Shown: in pieces, positions 30,828-38,627 of the stretch
Numbering within the stretch: position 1 is the first letter of the stretch
Layout: each line of letters starts with the position of its first letter
Assembly: GCA_905213155.1 (NCBI GenBank)
Contig: CAJMHI010000015.1
Coordinates: 1 to 38,627 of the forward strand
DNA length: 38,627 bases
Direction of reading: 5' to 3'
Origin: an uncultured Acidaminococcus sp.
GTDB taxonomy: Bacteria; Bacillota; Negativicutes; Acidaminococcales; Acidaminococcaceae
Notes under the pieces: model-generated
What the model was told of the DNA's origin: nothing
What the model saw: only the letters and a program-made list of their open reading frames with translations
Database searches by the model: none
Position numbers and translations under genes: made by a program

Positions 30828-31674
30828 GGCGGACACCTCCTGTGAGACGGCACAGATGTTCTTCCCGTTCCTTGTCTTCAAAAAGCTTATAGGAACGATT
30901 CCGGGCAATGGCTTCATCAAAGTCCACGGTATGGCCATCAAAGTCCGGGCCATCCACACAGGCAAATTTGATTTCTCCGCCTACGGTGAGACGGCAGCCA
31001 CCGCACATGCCGGTACCATCGATCATCAGGGGGCTCATGCTCACAGTGGTAGGAATGTTGTATTTTTCGGTGAGCTTGGCCGCAAATTTCATCATAATGA
31101 GGGGGCCAATGGCAAAGACGTGGTCATACTGGTTCCCTTCTTTGATGAGATCTTCCAGTTTATTGGTCACAAAACCGTGTGTGCCGTAGGTCCCGTCATC
31201 GGTGCAGATGTACAGGTTGGTGGAAGCGGCTTTCATGTCGTCTTCCAGGATAACCAGGTGCTTGGTTTTAAAACCGCCGATAAGATCCACCTGGTTGCCG
31301 GCATCGTGAAGAGCCTTAGCAACCGGCAGGGCAATGGCGCAGCCTAAGCCTCCCCCCAGTACGGCTACCCGGCCCGTATATTTTTTGATGGGGGTAGGTT
31401 TCCCCAAGGGGCCTACAAAATCTGCCAGGCAGTCCCCTTCCTGGAGTTGATCCAGGTCAATGGTGCTGGCCCCGGCCTTTTGAAAGACAACGGTTACCAG
31501 ATCCTCCGTGTGGCTGGAAATGGTGAGCGGAATTCGTTCCCCTTCGGCATTGTCCCGGAGAATAATAAATTGTCCCGGCTGTGCCTTTTTGGCGATTAGC
31601 GGCGCATACACGGAAATTGATGAAATTTCCGGGGTCAATACTTTCTTATGTACAATTTCGTATTTCTTTGGCAT
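30820..31674 (-). CDS. nfnA: Ferredoxin:NADP+ oxidoreductase subunit NfnA
   Basis: Small subunit of NfnAB, 284 residues, of the PyrK/HydG-like ferredoxin reductase group. FAD-binding domain (1-98, PGQFIILR), NAD-binding domain (GRVAVLGGGLGCA, 101-113), and a [2Fe-2S] region with C224, C227 and C239 and an aspartate D219 (MIDGTGMCGGCR). Start at 31674, with GGGGAGAACC upstream. First gene of the operon; nfnB overlaps. A TTGACA promoter lies upstream. The pair would balance NADH, NADPH and reduced ferredoxin from NifJ. Confidence 0.88.
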   Translation of the reverse strand: MPKKYEIVHKKVLTPEISSISVYAPLIAKKAQPGQFIILRDNAEGERIPLTISSHTEDLVTVVFQKAGASTIDLDQLQEGDCLADFVGPLGKPTPIKKYTGRVAVLGGGLGCAIALPVAKALHDAGNQVDLIGGFKTKHLVILEDDMKAASTNLYICTDDGTYGTHGFVTNKLEDLIKEGNQYDHVFAIGPLIMMKFAAKLTEKYNIPTTVSMSPLMIDGTGMCGGCRLTVGGEIKFACVDGPDFDGHTVDFDEAIARNRSYKLFEDKEREEHLCRLTGGVRHA

Positions 31675-31725
31675 AAGCGGTTCTCCCCTTTAACAGTTGT
31701 TGCGTGGCAAAATTCTTCTGGTTTC

Positions 31726-31753
31726 ATCTTATCATAAATTGGAAAAGTGTCAA
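31726..31753 (-). promoter_or_regulatory. Promoter of nfnAB
   Basis: Minus strand TTGACA (31753-31748), 16-base spacer ending in TGA, TAAGAT (31731-31726). Confidence 0.7.
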
Positions 31754-31766
31754 TGTTTATTACGAG

Positions 31767-31786
31767 AGGCCGCCCGAAGGCGGCCT
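31767..31786. terminator. Hairpin after abfD
   Basis: Perfect 8-bp stem AGGCCGCC/GGCGGCCT with loop CGAA. No T-run follows on the minus strand, so termination may be weak. It lies between abfD and the nfnA promoter. Confidence 0.45.
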
Positions 31787-31798
31787 ATGAAGTGTATT

Positions 31799-33280
31799 TT
31801 ATTTGTCACGGATGCCGGCAATGACCTTGGCCAGCTCTTTTTTGCCTTGGATGTTGCCCTGCCGGGCAATCATAATCCGCTGGGCTTGGGGAGAACCAGC
31901 TCCATGGAGTGATTCTGTGCGGTATCCGACGGCGGCGGCACCAAGACACATGTTTTCCAGGAAACGCATGATCCGCTGCCGGTCTTCCGTGGATACATCG
32001 GCGCGGCCTTGGAAGAATTTATTGCAAATATCCCCAATGGTTTCCCCATTGCGGCCGACTACGGTCTTGCTGGTAAAATCTTTTTCTGAAGGCATGGTCA
32101 CCATCAGTCCGCCGGCGATATCTTCGGCCAGCCGTACGATCTCATAGGGGAAGCGGGTAACATTCTGCTTGCATACGTTGGCCAGCAATAGATCTATCTG
32201 GTAATTGCCCGCTTTGGTGGGGCACCCTTCGCAGGAGCAGGCGATGCCGCAGCTGTACAGAGTTTCGTTCAGATGGGTCATTTCGATGAGTTTATCTTTA
32301 ATGTGGCTGGCTTTTTCTACGCCGTTATATTCCGCAGCAAGGGCTGCCGCGCCGATGAGTACATCACCAACGCCGACTTTACAGCCACCATAGGACTGGC
32401 GGTGATACCCGGCAAACCGTTCCACCATCATACCAGCAAAATTGTATTCTCCATTAAGGAAGATATACTCATTGGGGATAAACACATGATCCAGTACGAC
32501 CAATGCTTCCTGTCCGCCGAACTTGGCGTTGCCCAGATCAATGCAGGCACCGGGTTCTACCTTGCGGGTATCGCAGGATTGACGGCCATAGACCATGTAG
32601 AGACCTTCGGCATCCGTGGGACAGGCGAAACTTACCGCCCAATCCTTATCCGCCTCTTTCATGGCGATGGTGGGCATAAAAATATGCCAATGGGAGTTGA
32701 TGGAGCCGGTCTGGTGGACCTTGGCACCACAAACTACAATGCCGTCCGGCCGGCGTTCTACCACGTGTACAAACATATCCGGATCAGCCTGTTCGTGGGG
32801 CGCTTTGGAACGATCGCCTTTAGGATCGGTCATGGCGCCATCTACTACCAGATCGTTATCCTGCACATAGATCAGGAACTTTTTAAAGTTTTCATGATAG
32901 TGGGTGCCGTATTTCTGGTCGGTTTCATAGGTGGTGGAATATACGGCATTAAAGGAGTCCATACCCACGCAGCGTTGGAAGCAACTGGCAGTTTTTTGCC
33001 CCAGCAACCGCTGCATTTTAACCTTTTTGATCAAATCTTCCGTGGACTGGTGTAAGTGGGTAAAGCGGTTGATGGTATGGCCGGTGAGGTTGCTGGTAGC
33101 GGTCATAACGTCTTTGTATTTGGGATCCTGGGCCAGAGCATAGGTCATGGCAACGCAGTTGATGGAAGGGCGGATAATGGGATCATCCACCCAGTTGTCG
33201 ATCTTTTTGCCGAACATGTACACACGGGTATGGAGTTTGCGCAGACTGGCGATGTATTCACCGGAAGTCATTAATGTCAT
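31799..33280 (-). CDS. abfD: 4-hydroxybutyryl-CoA dehydratase / vinylacetyl-CoA isomerase
   Basis: Oxygen-sensitive [4Fe-4S]/FAD enzyme that dehydrates 4-hydroxybutyryl-CoA to crotonyl-CoA. 493 residues, usual length. All cluster ligands and catalytic residues known for the Clostridium aminobutyricum enzyme are in place: C100 and C104 (CFQRC), H293, C300 and K301 (HRQSYGGCKVG). The N-terminal EYIASLRKLHTRVYMFGK also matches closely. AAGGAGG precedes the ATG at 33280. It lies 90 bases downstream of nifJ, probably in the same transcript. The CoA transferase and 4-hydroxybutyrate dehydrogenase of the pathway are not in the window, so supply of its substrate cannot be placed. Confidence 0.96.
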   Translation of the reverse strand: MTLMTSGEYIASLRKLHTRVYMFGKKIDNWVDDPIIRPSINCVAMTYALAQDPKYKDVMTATSNLTGHTINRFTHLHQSTEDLIKKVKMQRLLGQKTASCFQRCVGMDSFNAVYSTTYETDQKYGTHYHENFKKFLIYVQDNDLVVDGAMTDPKGDRSKAPHEQADPDMFVHVVERRPDGIVVCGAKVHQTGSINSHWHIFMPTIAMKEADKDWAVSFACPTDAEGLYMVYGRQSCDTRKVEPGACIDLGNAKFGGQEALVVLDHVFIPNEYIFLNGEYNFAGMMVERFAGYHRQSYGGCKVGVGDVLIGAAALAAEYNGVEKASHIKDKLIEMTHLNETLYSCGIACSCEGCPTKAGNYQIDLLLANVCKQNVTRFPYEIVRLAEDIAGGLMVTMPSEKDFTSKTVVGRNGETIGDICNKFFQGRADVSTEDRQRIMRFLENMCLGAAAVGYRTESLHGAGSPQAQRIMIARQGNIQGKKELAKVIAGIRDK

Positions 33281-33370
33281 GATGGTTCCCTCCTTAGGGG
33301 CTGGTCACGATTGGGTTTTAATAACAAGGTCCGCCACTACTTTGTGGCAGCAGCGGGCCAGAGAGGGCCG

Positions 33371-36300
33371 TTATTTCAGGCTGGCCAAAGTGGCATAGGT
33401 TTCATACCGCTCCTTGGCATCAGCTTCACATTTTTCGTATAATTCTTCCGCTTTTTCAGGGAAGGACAGCTGCAGAGAGGCATACCGGTTCTGGCCCAGC
33501 AGGAAATCCCGGAAGGGTGCAGTGGGTTTCTTGGAATCCAGGGTGAAGGGATTCTGTCCTGCTTTTTTCTTCAGGGGATCGTACCGGTACAGATGCCAGT
33601 ATCCGGCTTCTACGGCGTTCTTTTCTTCCTTCTGGGAGAGACCCATACCGCATTTCATGCCGTGCTCAATGCAGGGGCAGTAGCAGATGATCAGGGACGG
33701 TCCCGGATAGGCTTCTGCTTCCCGGATGGCTTTCAAGGTCTGGTTGGGATCGGCGCCCATGGCTACCTGGGCTACGTAGACATAGCCGTAACTCATGGCC
33801 ATTAGCCCCAGATCTTTTTTCTTGGTGACCTTGCCACCGGCTGCAAATTTAGCAATGGCGCTGGCTTCCGTGGATTTAGAAGCTTGTCCGCCTGTATTGG
33901 AGTAGACTTCCGTGTCAAGGACCAACACGTTGATATCCCTGCCGGAAGCCAGGACGTGATCCAGACCGCCGTAGCCGATATCATACGCCCAGCCGTCGCC
34001 GCCGAAGGCCCATATACTCTTTTTCGTCAAATATTCTTTGTTGTGACGAATGAAGGAAGCTTCTTCGCTTGTGTTACTGTTCAGGGCTGCCAGCAATTTA
34101 TCCGAGACTTCACGGGTTTTAGCTGCATCATCACCTTTTTCCAGATAGGCTGCGCAGGCCTCTGCGGCAATCCCTTTTTCCTGTAACGCCGTAATGCTGG
34201 CTTTCAGTTCCCGTTTTACAGCATCCTGCCCCAGCAGGTAGCCATAGGCATATTCTGCGTTGTCTTCAAACAGGCTCATCGCCCAGCTGGGGCCAAAACC
34301 TTTTTTGTCCGTGCAGTATGGGGACGCCGGCGTGGATCCGCCGTAAGCGGAAGAACAGCCGGAGGCGTTAGTGATATACATGTGATCCCCAAACAGCTGA
34401 GTGACCAGTTTGATGTAGGGGGTCTCGCCGCAGCCGGCACAAGCGCCGGAAAATTCAAAGTAGGGTTTGGCAAACTGGGTGGCTTTGACGGTCTTATTGC
34501 TGACAGCATCCTTTTTGATGGTGACGGTTTCCACGCCGTATTCCCAGTTGGGCGCTTCTTTCAACTGGCTTTCCAACGGTTTCATGACCAGCGCCTTTTC
34601 TTTAGCCGGGCATACGTTGGCACAGCTGCCGCATCCGGTGCAGTCATAGGGGGAAACCTGGATACGGAAATCGTATTTAGCAAGGCCGGGCCCCATGGCT
34701 TTCTTGGTGGCAAATCCTTCCGGAGCAGCTGCTTCTTCAGTTTCGTCCAGCAGGATGGGGCGAATGGCAGCGTGCGGGCAGACCAGGGAACACAGGTTGC
34801 ACTGGATGCAGTTTGCCATTTGCCACTCGGGTACATCCACGGCGGCGCCCCGTTTTTCGTACTTGGTGGTGCCAGCTGGCCAGGTACCGTCTTCCAGACC
34901 ATATTTGGTCATGGTGGATACGGGCAGGGTTTCCCCTTCTTGCCGGTTCATAACTTCCACCACTTCTTTAATAAAGGCGGGAGCTTTATCTTCTTTCGGG
35001 GCATCGCTGGCGGTGCGCCAGGAAGCCGGGATGGCAATTTCATGTAGCTCATTAATACCATGTTCAATGGAGGCATAGTTCTTGTCGACTACGGCTTGGC
35101 CTTTTTTCTTGAAGTAGGTATCATAAATAGCCTTCTTCATAGCAGTGACAGCCTGTTCAATGGGGATGACACCCAACAGCTTAAAGAATGCAGCCTGCAA
35201 AATGGTATTGGTCCGGTTGCCCAGCCCGATGCTGCGGGCGATGGCCGTGGCATCAATGGTGTAGAAACGGGCTTTTTTCTCCGCTAAGGAGCGCTTCATG
35301 GAAGCGGGCAAGTGGGTTTCCAGTTCTTCATGGTTCCAGCTGCAGTTTAAGAGGAACGTGCCACCTTCTTTCAGGTTTTTCACCATGTCGTATTTGTGGA
35401 CATAGCTGGGGGTGTGGCAGGCAACAAAATCCGCCTGGATAATGAGATACGGGCTGCGGATGGGGGATTTACCAAACCGCAGGTGGCTCTGGGTCAGGCC
35501 GCCGGATTTTTTGGAGTCATAAACGAAATAGGCCTGGCAGTACAGATCGGTATTATATCCAATAATTTTAATGGAGTTCTTGTTGGCCCCTACAGTCCCG
35601 TCACTGCCCATGCCCCACAGTTCTGCACTGGTCTGGCCGGCTGGAGCTGTTTCAATTTCTTTGCTGACGGGCAGACTGGTGTAGGTGACATCGTCGTTGA
35701 TCCCGATGGTGAAATCATTTTTGGGGGTATCCTGCTGCAGGTTTTCGTAGACGGACAGGATTTGACTAGGCGTGGTATCCTTGGAGCTTAGTCCGTAGCG
35801 GCCACCTACGATGGTCATAGGAATGTCCGCATGTTTGTACAGGCTACACACATCCTGGTAGAGCGGTTCGCCCATAGCCCCAGGTTCCTTAGTGCGATCT
35901 AAAACGGCCATTTTTTTCACCGTCTTTGGCAGGGCCTGCAGGAAATAGTTCGGAGCAAATGGACGATACAGCCGAACAATCAGAAGACCAACTCTCTCGC
36001 CCTGGGCAGTGAGAAAATCCACCGTTTCTTTGGCGGTTTCTGCGCCGCTGCCCATCATAACAATGACCCGTTCTGCATCGGGGGCACCGTAGTAATTAAA
36101 CAGGTGGTAATCCCGTCCGGTGAGTGCGTTGATTTTTTGCATATAGTTTTCCACGGCGGCGGGGATCAGGGCTACTTTGGTGTTGCAGGCTTCCCGGCAC
36201 TGGAAGAAAATATCGGGGTTTACGGTACAGCCACGGGTTGCAGGGTGTTCCGGATTCAACGCATTTTTGCGGAAAGCCCGAATGGCATCCATATCCACCA

Positions 36301-36880
36301 GGGGACGCAGGTCTTCGAAATCCAAGGCATCTATTTTTTGAATTTCATGGGATGTACGGAAGCCATCAAAGAAATGTAAGAACGGCATCCGGCAATGAAT
36401 TGCGGATAAATGGGCAACGGCACCTAAATCCATAGCTTCCTGAGGAGAATTGGATGCCAGCATAGCAAAGCCGGTATTCCGGACAGCCATAACGTCCGAA
36501 TGGTCCCCGAAAATGGAAAGCGCATGGGCGGAAAGCGTCCGGGCTGATACATGGAATACGCCCGGTAGCATTTCTCCGGCAATTTTGTACATATTAGGAA
36601 TCATGAGGAGTAATCCCTGGGATGCCGTGTAGGTCGTGGTGAGAGCTCCGGACTGCAAGGAGCCGTGCACCGTACCGGAGGCACCGCCTTCGGATTGCAT
36701 TTCTACAACCTGGACTGGCTGCCCAAACAAGTTCTTCTTTCCATTAGCGGCCCATTCGTCCACATGTTCTGCCATGGGGGATGAAGGGGTAATCGGATAG
36801 ATCCCGGCTACTTCCGTAAATGCATAGGAGATGTAGGCAGCGGCCGTGTTGCCATCCATCAATTCAATCTTTTTAGCCAT
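33371..36880 (-). CDS. nifJ: Pyruvate:ferredoxin (flavodoxin) oxidoreductase
   Basis: Single-chain PFOR, 1169 residues, the usual length. Oxidises pyruvate and CoA to acetyl-CoA and CO2, reducing ferredoxin. Domains in order: N-terminal pyruvate-binding (YPITPSSPMAE near residue 29), domain II, EKR domain, two 4Fe-4S motifs (CIQCNLCSLVCPH and CTGCGSCANVCP, in the region of residues 690-760), and the TPP-binding C-terminal part (CAGCGETPYIK, GGDGWAYDIGYGG, LDTEVYSNTGGQ). GGGAGG precedes the ATG. With NfnAB and abfD it forms a minus-strand fermentation cluster. Confidence 0.97.
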   Translation of the reverse strand: MAKKIELMDGNTAAAYISYAFTEVAGIYPITPSSPMAEHVDEWAANGKKNLFGQPVQVVEMQSEGGASGTVHGSLQSGALTTTYTASQGLLLMIPNMYKIAGEMLPGVFHVSARTLSAHALSIFGDHSDVMAVRNTGFAMLASNSPQEAMDLGAVAHLSAIHCRMPFLHFFDGFRTSHEIQKIDALDFEDLRPLVDMDAIRAFRKNALNPEHPATRGCTVNPDIFFQCREACNTKVALIPAAVENYMQKINALTGRDYHLFNYYGAPDAERVIVMMGSGAETAKETVDFLTAQGERVGLLIVRLYRPFAPNYFLQALPKTVKKMAVLDRTKEPGAMGEPLYQDVCSLYKHADIPMTIVGGRYGLSSKDTTPSQILSVYENLQQDTPKNDFTIGINDDVTYTSLPVSKEIETAPAGQTSAELWGMGSDGTVGANKNSIKIIGYNTDLYCQAYFVYDSKKSGGLTQSHLRFGKSPIRSPYLIIQADFVACHTPSYVHKYDMVKNLKEGGTFLLNCSWNHEELETHLPASMKRSLAEKKARFYTIDATAIARSIGLGNRTNTILQAAFFKLLGVIPIEQAVTAMKKAIYDTYFKKKGQAVVDKNYASIEHGINELHEIAIPASWRTASDAPKEDKAPAFIKEVVEVMNRQEGETLPVSTMTKYGLEDGTWPAGTTKYEKRGAAVDVPEWQMANCIQCNLCSLVCPHAAIRPILLDETEEAAAPEGFATKKAMGPGLAKYDFRIQVSPYDCTGCGSCANVCPAKEKALVMKPLESQLKEAPNWEYGVETVTIKKDAVSNKTVKATQFAKPYFEFSGACAGCGETPYIKLVTQLFGDHMYITNASGCSSAYGGSTPASPYCTDKKGFGPSWAMSLFEDNAEYAYGYLLGQDAVKRELKASITALQEKGIAAEACAAYLEKGDDAAKTREVSDKLLAALNSNTSEEASFIRHNKEYLTKKSIWAFGGDGWAYDIGYGGLDHVLASGRDINVLVLDTEVYSNTGGQASKSTEASAIAKFAAGGKVTKKKDLGLMAMSYGYVYVAQVAMGADPNQTLKAIREAEAYPGPSLIICYCPCIEHGMKCGMGLSQKEEKNAVEAGYWHLYRYDPLKKKAGQNPFTLDSKKPTAPFRDFLLGQNRYASLQLSFPEKAEELYEKCEADAKERYETYATLASLK

Positions 36881-37242
36881 TTTTTACGTCCTCCCTTAAT
36901 TATTGAAGTCGTTGTGTACCTGCTTTGCCGGAAGTTAGCCGGCCAGCGCCTGCGCAATAGAGCACAGTGTTTTTAAGTTACCTTATTTATACCGTTTTAA
37001 GGGAATCCTTGCTTTGCAACTTATCATGAATCCTGTGCTGTTTAACAGCTTTCCCTAAGCAGCGAGCAGTACGTTATTTTTTGTTGACCTCCCGATACAC
37101 GGCAAAAAATTACCCGCTTTCCGCAAAGAACTTATTTTTATTCCTGGGTATAATAAGGCCAAGAAAACAGAAAAGCGGCACCGAAAAATACGGATGCCTG
37201 GGGGATCGGCAAAACCGGTCACTGGTAAAGGAGGAAACAAAA
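36881..37242. promoter_or_regulatory. Divergent promoter region between nifJ and the opine dehydrogenase gene
   Basis: 362 bases without a gene. On the + strand TATAAT (37149-37154) lies 88 bases before the start at 37243; no good -35 is seen. On the minus strand TATAAA (36991-36986) is a weak -10 for nifJ, about 105 bases upstream. No riboswitch is recognised. Confidence 0.4.
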
Positions 37243-38511
37243 ATGGATATGAGCTACTTGAAAGACAAACCGATTGCTGTTTTGGGTGGCGGGGCTGTTG
37301 GTAAGACCATGGCAGCAGATTGCGCACTGGCTGGCAAGGAAGTCCGGATTTGGGACCAACCTGCATTTGCGAAACGGAATTTCCTGAACATCGAAAAAAC
37401 CGGGATCACCTTAAGCGGCAACCAGTTCAGCTTCTTTGGCTATACCCGTAAAGGAACGGCCCATGTGGCGCTGGCAACTGATGATCTGGCTAAAGCCATA
37501 AAGGGTGCCGGGATTATTATTGTAGCTACGGTAGCGATTGCCCACGAAGCTATTTTCCGTGAATTGATTCCGCTTCTGGAAGATGGACAAGTGATCCATA
37601 TTCTGCCGGATAACTGCGGTACTTTGATTTTCCGTAAACTCATGCGGGAATTAAAGAGCACCGCAAAAGTCATCGTTGGTTCCTGGTATACGGCTCCCTA
37701 CGGTATCCGTGTGGTGAAACGGGGCGGCGTAACTACTAACGAATGCAAGGTGGAAGACCGGATTACCACTATCCGCGGTTGTGCTTTGCCGGCGAAAGAC
37801 AACGAAGCCTTCATGGCCTCTGCCTTCTATATTCCTGCCTTTGGCGCCATCATTGACGCAGAAGGAGAAGTTACCGTTGCGAAAAACGGCGAAGAATACC
37901 ATCATGGTTTCGTAACCGGCAATACTGTATTGGATATCATCCTGTCCAACGTAAACCCTGTAATCCACGTACCTGGTACGGTGCTGGGCGTTTCCACCAT
38001 GCAGAACTTTGACACGGTGCTGGGACAGGAAAAGAAAAACTACTCCTTGTACGGATTTGCCCTGTGCCCTGCCATTGCAGAAGTACAAGCCCAATTCTGG
38101 GAAGAAGAAAAAGCGCTGGCTAAAGCCATTAATATCGGTCTGTGCACCGTGAACTACGAAGACTTCTTCTCCCGGACCACAATGTATGGTAAAGAATACA
38201 TGGGACCTGATTTTGCGGTACCGTTTGAAGAAAGATACGAAAACTTCTTCGGCGATGGCCCGTTTGATCTGGAAAACCGCTATATCACTGAAGACGTGCC
38301 GGTGGGCTGCTATTTGATGAGCCAGTTGGGCAAGAAATACAATGTACCGACTCCGGTCATTGACTCAATGATTCTTTTGGCCAGCACCATGCTGAAACGG
38401 GATCTGGCTAAAGGCAGCAAGTACACACTGGATTACCTGGATATCGGCCATATGAATGATGGCCAACTCCATGCATACCTGAATGATGGTGTCTTCACTC
38501 CAAAAGCTTAG
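37243..38511 (+). CDS. NAD/NADP opine (octopine/nopaline) dehydrogenase family protein
   Basis: 422 residues. N-terminal Rossmann fold (AVLGGGAVGKTMAAD, 12-26, with GGGAVG at 15-20), followed by a helical C-terminal domain typical of octopine/nopaline dehydrogenases (HVPGTVLG, then the C-terminal PTPVIDSMI region). The ATG at 37243 has AAAGGAGG 8 bases upstream; the earlier in-frame ATG at 37081 is rejected because it would place the promoter inside the gene. A reductive coupling of an amino acid to a 2-keto acid, or the reverse, is the family reaction; the substrate is unknown. A terminator follows directly. Confidence 0.88.
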   Translation: MDMSYLKDKPIAVLGGGAVGKTMAADCALAGKEVRIWDQPAFAKRNFLNIEKTGITLSGNQFSFFGYTRKGTAHVALATDDLAKAIKGAGIIIVATVAIAHEAIFRELIPLLEDGQVIHILPDNCGTLIFRKLMRELKSTAKVIVGSWYTAPYGIRVVKRGGVTTNECKVEDRITTIRGCALPAKDNEAFMASAFYIPAFGAIIDAEGEVTVAKNGEEYHHGFVTGNTVLDIILSNVNPVIHVPGTVLGVSTMQNFDTVLGQEKKNYSLYGFALCPAIAEVQAQFWEEEKALAKAINIGLCTVNYEDFFSRTTMYGKEYMGPDFAVPFEERYENFFGDGPFDLENRYITEDVPVGCYLMSQLGKKYNVPTPVIDSMILLASTMLKRDLAKGSKYTLDYLDIGHMNDGQLHAYLNDGVFTPKA

Positions 38512-38522
38512 ATTTTACTAGG

Positions 38523-38567
38523 AAAACCTGTTACACGTGTGATGTTCACATATGTAACAGGTTTTTT
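38523..38567 (+). terminator. Terminator after the opine dehydrogenase gene
   Basis: 13-bp stem AAAACCTGTTACA/TGTAACAGGTTTT with an inner imperfect stem, followed by a T-run. The group II intron begins one base after it. Confidence 0.9.
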
Positions 38568-38568
38568 G

Positions 38569-38627
38569 GTGCGCCCGGCATGGGCGCACTCTAATGGGTG
38601 AAAGTCCCTAGGCCGCCCGGTAGCGGG
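38569..38627 (+). mobile_element. 5' end of a class C (bacterial IIC) group II intron, cut by the window edge
   Basis: Begins GTGCGCCCGGCATGGGCGCA, then GGGTGAAAGTCCC about 10 bases later, very close to the 5' domain I of known class C introns such as the Oceanobacillus iheyensis intron. Start GTGCG fits the intron 5' splice consensus GUGYG. Position directly after a terminator stem and T-run is the known target preference of class C introns. The reverse transcriptase ORF and 3' end lie outside the window. Confidence 0.85.

Noticed and set aside
30828..30965. N-terminal extension of nfnB
   Set aside because: It lies within nfnA and has no family resemblance; AGGAGG before the ATG at 30827 decides the start.
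1..38627. CRISPR arrays, rRNA genes and complete IS elements
   Set aside because: I saw no regularly spaced direct repeats of CRISPR type, no rRNA sequence and no transposase gene in the window.

Overview
The window looks like chromosomal DNA of a Negativicutes bacterium, most likely Acidaminococcaceae (Acidaminococcus or a close relative). Evidence is moderate GC, strong Gram-positive-type Shine-Dalgarno sites, and an amino-acid-fermenter gene set: 4-hydroxybutyryl-CoA dehydratase, pyruvate:ferredoxin oxidoreductase, NfnAB transhydrogenase, asparaginase and an AbgB-type peptidase. Species assignment is inference; no search was run.

The left edge carries a cluster of DnaA boxes around two perfect, facing boxes, so it is probably part of oriC. 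The first 16 kb run rightward from it on the + strand: tRNA-Gly, xpt and a xanthine permease; asparaginase with two tandem GTPases and an AbgB-like peptidase; then the classical origin cluster rpmH-rnpA-yidD-yidC-jag-mnmE-mnmG-rsmG, a small secreted protein, a perfect parS site built into a terminator, parB without parA, a DUF554 protein and tRNA-Val.

From 16.3 to 20 kb lies a probable catabolic regulon: a LacI-type repressor, cre-like operators on both sides of the divergent intergenic region, a DapA-family lyase and an Nramp-fold transporter that lacks the metal-binding DPGN motif.

From 20 to 29.4 kb is a mosaic accessory region. It has two solitary AAA ATPases with C-terminal PD-(D/E)XK-like domains, each preceded by an elaborate palindromic promoter repeat. 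It also has EIIA-Glc, PhzF, a TPR/ST7-like protein, an AbrB-family membrane protein, an RIC di-iron repair protein with a zinc-finger tail, and a MarR/flavin-reductase pair. Two duplication scars are visible: the 3' end of the TPR gene recurs after the AbrB gene, and the 3' end of nfnB plus the flanks of the DUF4143 ATPase recur on both sides of the MarR/flavin-reductase insert.

From 29.4 to 36.9 kb the minus strand carries nfnB, nfnA, abfD and nifJ, a plausible core of ferredoxin-based fermentation (pyruvate oxidation, ferredoxin/NADH/NADPH exchange, 4-hydroxybutyryl-CoA dehydration). An opine-dehydrogenase family gene follows on the + strand. Directly after its terminator the window ends inside the 5' end of a class C group II intron.
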